37,225 bases of DNA from CAG-791 sp045546175 (GTDB lineage: Bacteria > Bacillota > Clostridia > Lachnospirales > Lachnospiraceae): the NCBI GenBank assembly GCA_045546175.1, contig JAZQCI010000059.1, positions 1-37,225 on the forward strand. The letters run 5' to 3'. The notes beneath the pieces were generated by a model. It made no database searches. It saw only the letters and a list, made by a program, of their open reading frames with translations, and was not told the origin of the DNA. The first letter of the stretch is position 1; each line of letters starts with the position of its first letter. Both the position numbers and the translations under genes were made by a program. Shown here piece by piece: positions 31,019 to 37,225 of the stretch.

Positions 31019-31915
31019 TTATCTCAGTTCATCAATATACTTTCCGTCCAGGACGTCCATCAGATACTGGCCGTACTGGTTCTTCTTCATTACTTCATAA
31101 GTCCTGAGCACGTCCTCCCGGGTGATCCATCCGTTCAGATAGCCGATCTCCTCAAGACACGCGATCTTTCTGTGCTGGTGCTGTTCCACGGTCTTGACGA
31201 AATTGGTCGCGTCGACAAGACTCTCGTGGGTCCCTGTGTCGAGCCAGGTAAAGCCCTGCCCCAGCAGTTCCACATGCAGCTGGTTGTCCTCAAGATAGAT
31301 CCGGTTGAGATCCGTGATCTCATACTCCCCTCTCGCCGAAGGCTTCAGGGACTTCGCGTACTCCACGACATTGCGGTCGTAGAAATACAGCCCGGTCACG
31401 CAATAATTGCTCTTGGGGTGCTCCGGCTTCTCCTCGATGCTGACGGCCTTTCCGCTCTTATCAAATTCCACGATACCGAATCTCTCGGGGTCGTCCACAT
31501 AGTAGCCGAAGATCGTGGCCCCGTCGCCGCTCTCCGCTATGTCAACGGCCGCCCTGAGCCTCTTCTTGAGGCCGTGCCCCGCGAAAATATTGTCCCCCAG
31601 CACCATGGCCACCGCGTCGTCCCCTATGAACTGCTCGCCGATCAAAAAGGCCTGCGCCAGTCCGTCCGGGCTGGGCTGCGCCTTATAGGAGAGTTGAATG
31701 CCGAACTGATGCCCGTTTCCGAGAAGCAGCTCAAAGCGAGGCAGATCCTGAGGCGTAGAGATGATCAAAATATCCCTGATGCCTGCGTTCATCAGCACAG
31801 ACAACGGATAGTAGATCATCGGTTTATCAAAAATAGGCAGGAGCTGTTTGGATGTCACCATCGTGAGCGGGTATAATCTGGTACCTGAACCTCCGGCCAA
31901 CACAATCCCCTTCAT
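31019..31915 (-). CDS. rfbA: Glucose-1-phosphate thymidylyltransferase
   Basis: The 298-residue protein makes dTDP-glucose from glucose-1-phosphate and dTTP, the first step to dTDP-rhamnose and related sugars. Signatures: LAGGSGTRLYPLT (6-18), KQLLPIFDKPMIYYPLS, QPSPDGLAQAF, VLGDNIFAGHG, and EEKPEHPKSNY. Length matches RmlA/RfbA. ATG start with AGGAG upstream. It heads the locus behind a good promoter, but rfbB, rfbC and rfbD are not in this window; the rest of the rhamnose pathway must be encoded elsewhere if it is made. Confidence 0.96.
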   Translation of the reverse strand: MKGIVLAGGSGTRLYPLTMVTSKQLLPIFDKPMIYYPLSVLMNAGIRDILIISTPQDLPRFELLLGNGHQFGIQLSYKAQPSPDGLAQAFLIGEQFIGDDAVAMVLGDNIFAGHGLKKRLRAAVDIAESGDGATIFGYYVDDPERFGIVEFDKSGKAVSIEEKPEHPKSNYCVTGLYFYDRNVVEYAKSLKPSARGEYEITDLNRIYLEDNQLHVELLGQGFTWLDTGTHESLVDATNFVKTVEQHQHRKIACLEEIGYLNGWITREDVLRTYEVMKKNQYGQYLMDVLDGKYIDELR

Positions 31916-31953
31916 AAGTTTCTCCTTTCTGTGCTCATATCAATCCAGATTAT

Positions 31954-31982
31954 ATTATAAAGAATTTTATTTCATAAGGCAA
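31954..31982 (-). promoter_or_regulatory. Promoter of rfbA and the polysaccharide locus
   Basis: Minus-strand TTGCCT (31977-31982), a 17-nt spacer and a perfect TATAAT (31954-31959), 39 nt before the rfbA ATG. Confidence 0.7.
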
Positions 31983-31984
31983 GT

Positions 31985-32036
31985 AAGAGCCGCCGGCCTC
32001 CCTCCCTGAATCAGGACCGGAGACTCTGCGGCTCTT
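31985..32036 (-). terminator. Terminator-like hairpin after lctP
   Basis: Arms AAGAGCCGC and GCGGCTCTT enclose a 34-nt branched loop with CCGG/CCGG pairing. The minus-strand tail is U-poor (TTACTTGCC); the plus-strand tail TTTTTCTTC is better, but no plus-strand gene precedes it. It separates lctP from rfbA. Confidence 0.55.
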
Positions 32037-32117
32037 TTTCTTCTATTCTCTTTCGTTATCTCGTGATGTACCCGCAGCCGACTATCGGCCTGGGTTTTAC
32101 GTGCTGTCTCGATAATG

Positions 32118-33749
32118 CTATCCGAAGATGCAGTACACGATCAATACCAGCACCACATACACTGCGCAGGGCAAAATATTCATCGAAATGATCTTTCCCT
32201 CATTTCCCGTCGCTTCCGTCGTAGAGGAGACGGCGACGACATTGTGGATGCAGATCATATTTCCGATCGCGCCGCCTGCCATCTGCAGGGCGATTATGGA
32301 AGCGGCCGGGAAGCCCAGGATCTGCGCCGTCTGGAATTCCAGAGGTCCGAACATGACGCCGGACACCGTGCAGGAGCCGGAAACGAACGCTCCGAAGACG
32401 CCCAGCGGAGGGACGATGAAGGGGAAGGCCTTTCCGATGCTGGCCACGATCGTTGTACTGATCTGCGTGATCATTCCGTCCAGTCCGGAGTGATTGAGAC
32501 CGCTCCCCAGCATGATCTGCACCATTGCGATGCCGCTGACAAGGGCCATGGCGATGGTCAGGACCTGCTTGCCCGTCGCGCCGAAGACATGCTCCACATC
32601 CTCTTTGCTCAGGTTCTTCCGGTTTGCGATCATGGTTCCGATCGCCACCAGGATGAACGGCGTAAGACCGGGATTGTAGATCAGCGCGAAGTCATAGTTG
32701 AGGCCCTCTACGCCCAGAATATTTTTCACGTGAATGGCCATCGAATTGAGGAGTGCTCTGAGCCCGAAAGCCGGGATACGTGTGAGGAGCAGCGCCACCG
32801 CGATGATCAGATAAGGGAGCCAGGCCTTGAACAGTTTCCTGCGGCTTACGGTTCCGAAGATCTCCTTGGGCATGATCACTTCGTCGTGCTCGATATCGTA
32901 GAAATACCAGACATGCTTAGGAACAAGCACCTTGGCGCGGGCCGCCAGCACTGTCACCACCAGGCCGATGCAGGCGCTTATGATCGAGGCGAATTCCGGG
33001 CCCAGATAAGTTCCCAGGAAATAATAAGGAATTACGAAGGAGCAGGATGCCATCAGGCAGAAGGGGATCATCTCCACGATACTCTTCACCCTTCTTCCCG
33101 TCGAATAGAACATGACCAGCGTCACGACCAGCAGGATCGGCACGATAAAACCGGCCAGCCCCAGATACAGGACCGTCTTGTGCGTCACGTTCGCGGTAAA
33201 CTGATCCAGCGGGATGCCCAGCTGCTCTGTGACCGCGCTGGACAGGTTGGTCATATTGGTCAGCATAGGCGTTCCTACCGCCGCGAAGGGCACCGGCGTG
33301 CTGTTCGAGATCAGGGCCACCGAGCAGGCCGCCACAGGCGGAAAGCCGAGTCCCACCAGCAGAGGGGCCGCCAGCGCTGCGGGCGTACCGTACCCTGCCG
33401 CGCCTTCGATGAAGGCGCCGAACATATACGCGATGATGATCGCCTGGATCCTGGGATCCGGCGTGATCTTCTGGAATCCGTCATTGATGACCTGCATGAT
33501 CCCCGTCTGCTTGAGCGTATTGAGCAGCAGGATCGCGCCGCTTATGATCAGCAGCAGATCCAGCGACTTGAGCGCGCCGTAGACAAAATAGGCCAGCACC
33601 GTGTGGAAATCCATCTTCCATACCGTCAGCACCAGTATGATCGTTGCGATCAGCGAGATGATCAGCGATTTACCCGATGAGAACTTGAATCCCACCATCA
33701 GCACCAGCGCCAGCAAAAAAGGAACAGCTGCAAGTAATGCGTAAAACAT
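32118..33749 (-). CDS. lctP: L-lactate permease family transporter
   Basis: The 543-residue integral membrane protein belongs to the LctP/LldP family of lactate (and glycolate) proton symporters, with about 12-14 helices. Recognisable segments include FGAFIEGAAGYGTPAALAAP, LISNSTPVPFAAVGTPM, GLTPFILVAIGTMI, and the C-terminal FGPLEFQTAQILGFP with IGNMICIHNVVAVSS. The ATG at 33749 (GGAGAGAATC upstream) is preferred to a TTG four codons earlier. No lactate dehydrogenase or lutABC gene is adjacent. A candidate promoter (33860-33888) and an upstream palindrome (33907-33924) point to regulated expression. Confidence 0.94.
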   Translation of the reverse strand: MFYALLAAVPFLLALVLMVGFKFSSGKSLIISLIATIILVLTVWKMDFHTVLAYFVYGALKSLDLLLIISGAILLLNTLKQTGIMQVINDGFQKITPDPRIQAIIIAYMFGAFIEGAAGYGTPAALAAPLLVGLGFPPVAACSVALISNSTPVPFAAVGTPMLTNMTNLSSAVTEQLGIPLDQFTANVTHKTVLYLGLAGFIVPILLVVTLVMFYSTGRRVKSIVEMIPFCLMASCSFVIPYYFLGTYLGPEFASIISACIGLVVTVLAARAKVLVPKHVWYFYDIEHDEVIMPKEIFGTVSRRKLFKAWLPYLIIAVALLLTRIPAFGLRALLNSMAIHVKNILGVEGLNYDFALIYNPGLTPFILVAIGTMIANRKNLSKEDVEHVFGATGKQVLTIAMALVSGIAMVQIMLGSGLNHSGLDGMITQISTTIVASIGKAFPFIVPPLGVFGAFVSGSCTVSGVMFGPLEFQTAQILGFPAASIIALQMAGGAIGNMICIHNVVAVSSTTEATGNEGKIISMNILPCAVYVVLVLIVYCIFG

Positions 33750-33765
33750 GATTCTCTCCAATCTG

Positions 33766-33781
33766 CCGCCTGCAGGCGGCG
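33766..33781. repeat. Perfect palindrome in the lctP leader
   Basis: GCCGCCTGCAGGCGGC is a perfect 16-bp palindrome about 17 nt before the lctP start. On the plus strand it is followed by GTTTTTT; on the lctP strand it is a leader hairpin beside the ribosome-binding site. Its role is not known. Confidence 0.5.
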
Positions 33782-33859
33782 TTTTTTCCGGTTATGCCTT
33801 CTGTGAGGCCTTCTTTATTACCACCTAATGAATATTAATGAATATTCAACACATGGGGT

Positions 33860-33888
33860 ATTATGAATCATTCCTGATCCGAACTCAA
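33860..33888 (-). promoter_or_regulatory. Promoter of lctP
   Basis: Minus-strand TTGAGT (33883-33888), 17-nt spacer and CATAAT (33860-33865). It would give a leader of about 105 nt. Confidence 0.5.
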
Positions 33889-33906
33889 TTGCCAGTTTAA
33901 TGGCCC

Positions 33907-33924
33907 TTGTGGATAATTCCACAA
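33907..33924. promoter_or_regulatory. Operator-like inverted repeat upstream of lctP
   Basis: TTGTGGA-TAAT-TCCACAA is a perfect inverted repeat with 7-bp arms, 19 bp upstream of the candidate lctP -35 box. The position suits an activator or repressor site; the binding protein is unknown. Confidence 0.4.
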
Positions 33925-34002
33925 ACCAGGGTGAATTGGGGAGGATCAATGTTCTTTTCTTACTCCGTCTGTCGTCTGCCAAAAATTCTGTATACCCATT
34001 TT

Positions 34003-34040
34003 AAAAACCCTTCTTCAGTGGATATTCCACCGAAGAAGGG
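34003..34040 (-). terminator. 33-bp palindrome, left copy; terminator of the GH3 gene
   Basis: The perfect palindrome (34008-34040; arm CCCTTCTTC-x-GTGGA, one G-T/A change in one arm) is followed on the minus strand by TTTTT, so it can end transcripts of the GH3 gene that lies 154 bp upstream. The same sequence recurs inverted at 34093-34125. Confidence 0.7.
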
Positions 34041-34092
34041 TTTGGAAATAGGCACTATAACTGCCTTAGAGATATATAGGCCTGTTTCTGTT

Positions 34093-34130
34093 CCCTTCTT
34101 CGGTGGAATATCCACCGAAGAAGGGTTTTT
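34093..34130 (+). terminator. 33-bp palindrome, right copy; plus-strand terminator-like
   Basis: Perfect 33-bp palindrome (34093-34125) followed on the plus strand by TTTTT. No plus-strand gene precedes it. Together with the left copy it forms an inverted pair of about 43 bp each with a 52-bp spacer. Confidence 0.6.
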
Positions 34131-34193
34131 AAAGACCACTATCACTTTTTTGGCCGCGATGATGACTCATGAAAGCAAATTTTCACTTCCTCA

Positions 34194-37121
34194 TCAATAC
34201 AGCTTTCCGGCTTTCCTCTTCTTATAGTTATTCAGGAACCTGACAAACAGTCCAATGCAGATCAGCGCAACAATCGCATCCACCACATACATGATTACTT
34301 TCCACTTAGCCATGCCCGTGTTCAGGTTTGCGGGATCGTACTGACGGCTGTTGGCGACGACGTAGAGGATGTTCTTGGCAGCCTCACGCATAGCCTGCTG
34401 TGCACCGTTGGTCTCACGGAACTGCACGTCATTGGTTGCTGTAGGATAGTTGACCAGCATCAGGTCCGTGCCGTTACGGATCGCCTGGTCAGCGCTCATG
34501 TAGCCGTAAACGCCGAAGTAGTCGGTCTCAACAAATCCCTTGAAGCCCCACTCGTCGCGAAGGACGGTCTTGCACAGGGAAGCGCTGCCGCCTGCCCAGC
34601 GGTTGCCGATATAGTTGAAGGAAGACATAACTGCCAGGCAGCCTGCATCCTTTACGCACTTCTCGAAAGGCTTGAGGTAGATCTCGCGGATCGCCTGCTC
34701 ATTGGACCATGTGCAGATCATATCGCAGCGGTTGCCTTCCTGATCGTTCAGTGCAAAGTGCTTCATGTAGGCGTAAACGCCGTTGTCCTGAGAACCCTTG
34801 ACAGCATTTGCCGCAATGTATCCGGAGAGGACCGGATCCTCGGAATAATACTCGAAGTTACGTCCTGCAAAAGCAGTTCTGTGGTTGTTCATAGCAGGAG
34901 CATACCAGCCGGAGACATCCATCTCGTTTGCCATCTTGCCGATGCTCTCGCCGAATTTGTAAGCCAGATCCTTGTTCCAGGTCGCCGCAATGGTGACGCC
35001 GACAGGGAAACCGATGGAGCCTACGCCTGTGAAGTTGTTGTTGATGGAAGCAGGGCCGTCGCAGTCGTTCGTGCGGACCTTGCCGATGCTGTCTACAGAA
35101 TTCGTCTGATATCCGCCCAGGGAGATCACGGCGTTCATGTCATCGAGGGTCATCTCGTCCATCAGCTGATCCCACTTGGGATCGTCCTTCTCAAGACCGC
35201 GCATGTCGACCAGCTTGAGGCCGTTGGAAGCGCCGGTCGTGATCGCTGCCGCATTAGGATCTTCGTCTGCTGCGGTCGCTTCTGCCGTCAGATAGTTGCT
35301 GATGTTGTAGAAAGTAGCCTTTGCATCGGCGGGCATCTCCGTGCTCGCAGGTGCAGCGGTTGCGGCTGCATAGTTGGCGAACTTGTCTGCACGGGACAGA
35401 TAAGTGACATTGCCTGCCGCGTAGTCAAACTGGTTGGTCGCTGTGATCAGGTCGCTTCCGCGCTTATTCTCGCCGTTGTAGGTCTCTGTTGCCGCGACCT
35501 TGTAGATCTTGGAATCCAGCTTGGTGTGAGAGTCGGAGTTGATGGAGATCTCATAATCGCCCGCCTCGAGGACATAGCCCTTGGCGTTCTTGTCATCATA
35601 AGACATCAGCTCTTCTTTGCTGATCGTAATATTTACGGTCTCTGTCGCGCCGGGCTCGAGCATTCCGGTCTTCTCGAACTGCACGAGGTTTGCGCTTGCC
35701 TTCTCAATGCCGCCGTTTGTGTACGGAGGATTGGAGTAAACTTCAACAACATCTTTGCCGGCCACAGTACCGGTGTTGGTGACGTCGACCGTGAAGGAGA
35801 TGGAAGCGCCGTCGTCCTTGATGTCGCTCATCTTCTGCGTGAAGGTCGTGTAGGACAGACCGTAGCCGAAAGGATACTGAACAACGTCCTCATACTTGAT
35901 GAGGCCTTCCACGGCTGCTGTCTCATAGAAACGATAGCCTACATAGATGCCTTCCACGTAGTTGACGAAGGAAGGAATAGCAGTGGATTCTGTTCCGGTA
36001 AATCCGACAGAGGTGTACTTGAACTCGTCCATGTTGGTGTAGTTGAAGTCACCGAAGTTGTTCCACCAGGGAGTGGACTTGAGGTCATAGACCAGGGTAT
36101 CAACAGTCTTGGCGGAAGGATTGACCTTACCGGATACGACTTCGCCCAGAGCGGTCATGCCGATATGTCCGCCGGGAGCTGCCCAGATGAGACCCTTGAT
36201 CTGAGGGTATTCTTTGACAAATCCGAATTCAAACGCGTTGGAGCCGTTGTAGACAACAATGACGTTCTCGAAATTCTGGCATACCAGTGCCATCATTTCC
36301 TTCTCGCGGTTGTTGAGCATCAGATAGTGGTCGCCGGCGTTCCAGTCGTTGCCTTCGTTGAGGGCATCGTCATAGGTTGCCGCTCTGTAAGTTGTTCCGT
36401 CCTGATAGGTTCCGTCGATGATCGCCTGCACGTCAGTGGGAAGGTCTGCGCCTTCTCCGCCGGGACGGGAGATTACGATCATAGCGGTGTCGGAGAATTC
36501 CTTCGCATTCGCCATCATGTCATCCGTGTAAGCGCTCACGTTGGGCTCGGGAAGTGTCCAGTCCTGTGCCCACATACCGCATACAGGGCGGTCTGCCTTG
36601 TAGGTGGTATAGAAATCGCTCAGCTCGGTGTTGGTCTCGATGCCCGCGTTGTTAAGGCCGGCGATGAAATCGACCGTCGGATAAGCGGTGTTCAGGGCAC
36701 CGGATCCGGTTCCGCCGTAGCAGGGGTTCGTGGAGGCCCAGCCGAAGACGTTCAGCTTGGAGCCGGAGGCAAGCGGAAGAATCTGATCATCGTTCTGTGC
36801 GAGAACAACGCCTTCCTCCGTGATCGTGCTGACGAGTGCAGTCGCCTCGGCGGAGGTGGCTTCCTCGATGGAGCCGCCGCCGGTTGCGAGGTCCAGAAGG
36901 TTGGACATCGGTCCGCGGCAGATGAGATTTAAGACAATGAGGAGCGCAAGGAAGATCGCGATCCCGGCTTCACCGCGGACCAGCTTCTTCTCGGGTGTCT
37001 TCATCTTGCCTGCTATGATCATGACGATAATGGCAATGACAAGAACCACTGCGAATGCGATGAGATAGCCTTTTATATTATTGACTACGGCCAACACATC
37101 ATCCATGTTGATTGATAACAT
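34194..37121 (-). CDS. Membrane-anchored GH3 glycoside hydrolase, reversed domain order
   Basis: This 975-residue protein is a GH3 enzyme (beta-glucosidase type) with the order C-domain, fibronectin-III-like domain, N-domain. Residues about 95-420 are the alpha/beta sandwich domain (EEGVVLAQNDDQILPL, NVFGWAS, PFGYGLSYTTF near its end). About 430-560 is Fn3-like (VDVTNTGTVAGKDVVEVY). About 620-935 is the TIM barrel, with the KHFALNDQE motif and the probable nucleophile Asp867 in FVETDYFG. Two membrane helices at about 18-38 and 51-70, with a basic loop between them, and one at about 942-962 with a basic tail suggest an extracellular domain tethered at both ends. ATG at 37121 with GGGAG upstream; the frame is open 25 codons further. 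No transporter is adjacent. Confidence 0.9.
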   Translation of the reverse strand: MLSINMDDVLAVVNNIKGYLIAFAVVLVIAIIVMIIAGKMKTPEKKLVRGEAGIAIFLALLIVLNLICRGPMSNLLDLATGGGSIEEATSAEATALVSTITEEGVVLAQNDDQILPLASGSKLNVFGWASTNPCYGGTGSGALNTAYPTVDFIAGLNNAGIETNTELSDFYTTYKADRPVCGMWAQDWTLPEPNVSAYTDDMMANAKEFSDTAMIVISRPGGEGADLPTDVQAIIDGTYQDGTTYRAATYDDALNEGNDWNAGDHYLMLNNREKEMMALVCQNFENVIVVYNGSNAFEFGFVKEYPQIKGLIWAAPGGHIGMTALGEVVSGKVNPSAKTVDTLVYDLKSTPWWNNFGDFNYTNMDEFKYTSVGFTGTESTAIPSFVNYVEGIYVGYRFYETAAVEGLIKYEDVVQYPFGYGLSYTTFTQKMSDIKDDGASISFTVDVTNTGTVAGKDVVEVYSNPPYTNGGIEKASANLVQFEKTGMLEPGATETVNITISKEELMSYDDKNAKGYVLEAGDYEISINSDSHTKLDSKIYKVAATETYNGENKRGSDLITATNQFDYAAGNVTYLSRADKFANYAAATAAPASTEMPADAKATFYNISNYLTAEATAADEDPNAAAITTGASNGLKLVDMRGLEKDDPKWDQLMDEMTLDDMNAVISLGGYQTNSVDSIGKVRTNDCDGPASINNNFTGVGSIGFPVGVTIAATWNKDLAYKFGESIGKMANEMDVSGWYAPAMNNHRTAFAGRNFEYYSEDPVLSGYIAANAVKGSQDNGVYAYMKHFALNDQEGNRCDMICTWSNEQAIREIYLKPFEKCVKDAGCLAVMSSFNYIGNRWAGGSASLCKTVLRDEWGFKGFVETDYFGVYGYMSADQAIRNGTDLMLVNYPTATNDVQFRETNGAQQAMREAAKNILYVVANSRQYDPANLNTGMAKWKVIMYVVDAIVALICIGLFVRFLNNYKKRKAGKLY

Positions 37122-37225
37122 ATCTTTGCTCCCTGTGTTAGATTTTTTTCGGGAAATGAAAACCGCCCTCTCCTGCCCCTTTCCAACAGGCCGCACATTT
37201 TAACAGATTTCTTCCCCCTTAATGG

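Noticed and set aside
33960..34145. Open frames on both strands through the 33-bp palindromes
   Set aside because: The matching peptides on the two strands arise only from the palindrome; there is no initiation site or homology.

Overview
The window looks like chromosome of a Gram-positive member of the Clostridia, most likely a Lachnospiraceae-type gut anaerobe. This rests on family content rather than a marker-gene search: purine-rich Shine-Dalgarno sites with several TTG and GTG starts, choline/glucan-binding-type wall repeats on GH73 glucosaminidases, a SEC-C methionine aminopeptidase, CdaR, YesL (DUF624) and a domain-swapped GH3 enzyme. No phage, insertion sequence or CRISPR array was seen.

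Layout. (1) 15-4417, minus strand: tatD, rsmA/ksgA and a large TPR protein with a degenerate AAA-like C-terminus. (2) 4481-5453: tRNA-Lys(CUU) with its own promoter and terminator, then a 71-bp hairpin-forming tandem repeat and an AT-rich gap. (3) 5454-9396, plus strand: two secreted GH73 glucosaminidases, probably a duplication. (4) 9539-11481, plus: tadA, a promoter, a structured repeat, the SRP RNA and a radical SAM gene. (5) 11491-15198, minus: cdaR, a UgpC/MsmK-type sugar ABC ATPase, and yesL with a small secreted protein. (6) 15342-18361, minus: metG and map. (7) 18627-31915, minus: a cell-surface polysaccharide locus. (8) 32118-33749, minus: lctP. (9) 34194-37121, minus: a membrane-anchored GH3 enzyme with reversed domain order.

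The polysaccharide locus reads from rfbA downward: rfbA, GT2, GT4, then (after a terminator and a new promoter) a CDP-alcohol phosphatidyltransferase homologue, an IspD-like cytidylyltransferase, an SDR epimerase, a Stealth phosphotransferase, a Wzy-type polymerase, a polysaccharide pyruvyl transferase, a Wzx-type flippase fused to a ferredoxin, an FrhB-like protein and a metallophosphatase. The set suggests a capsule or exopolysaccharide with nucleotide-activated alditol or sugar-phosphate chemistry and pyruvyl decoration, exported by the Wzx/Wzy route. The product cannot be read from the sequence.

The most interesting signals are: a dispersed structured element in three full copies and one partial copy (10121-10247 +, 18430-18571 -, 28505-28672 -, 12601-12634 -) with compensatory stem changes and two copies behind good promoters; the flippase-ferredoxin fusion beside an FrhB protein that lacks its usual ferredoxin; a CDP-alcohol phosphatidyltransferase homologue missing the last Asp of its signature; and two identical-type 33-bp palindromes facing each other between lctP and the GH3 gene.
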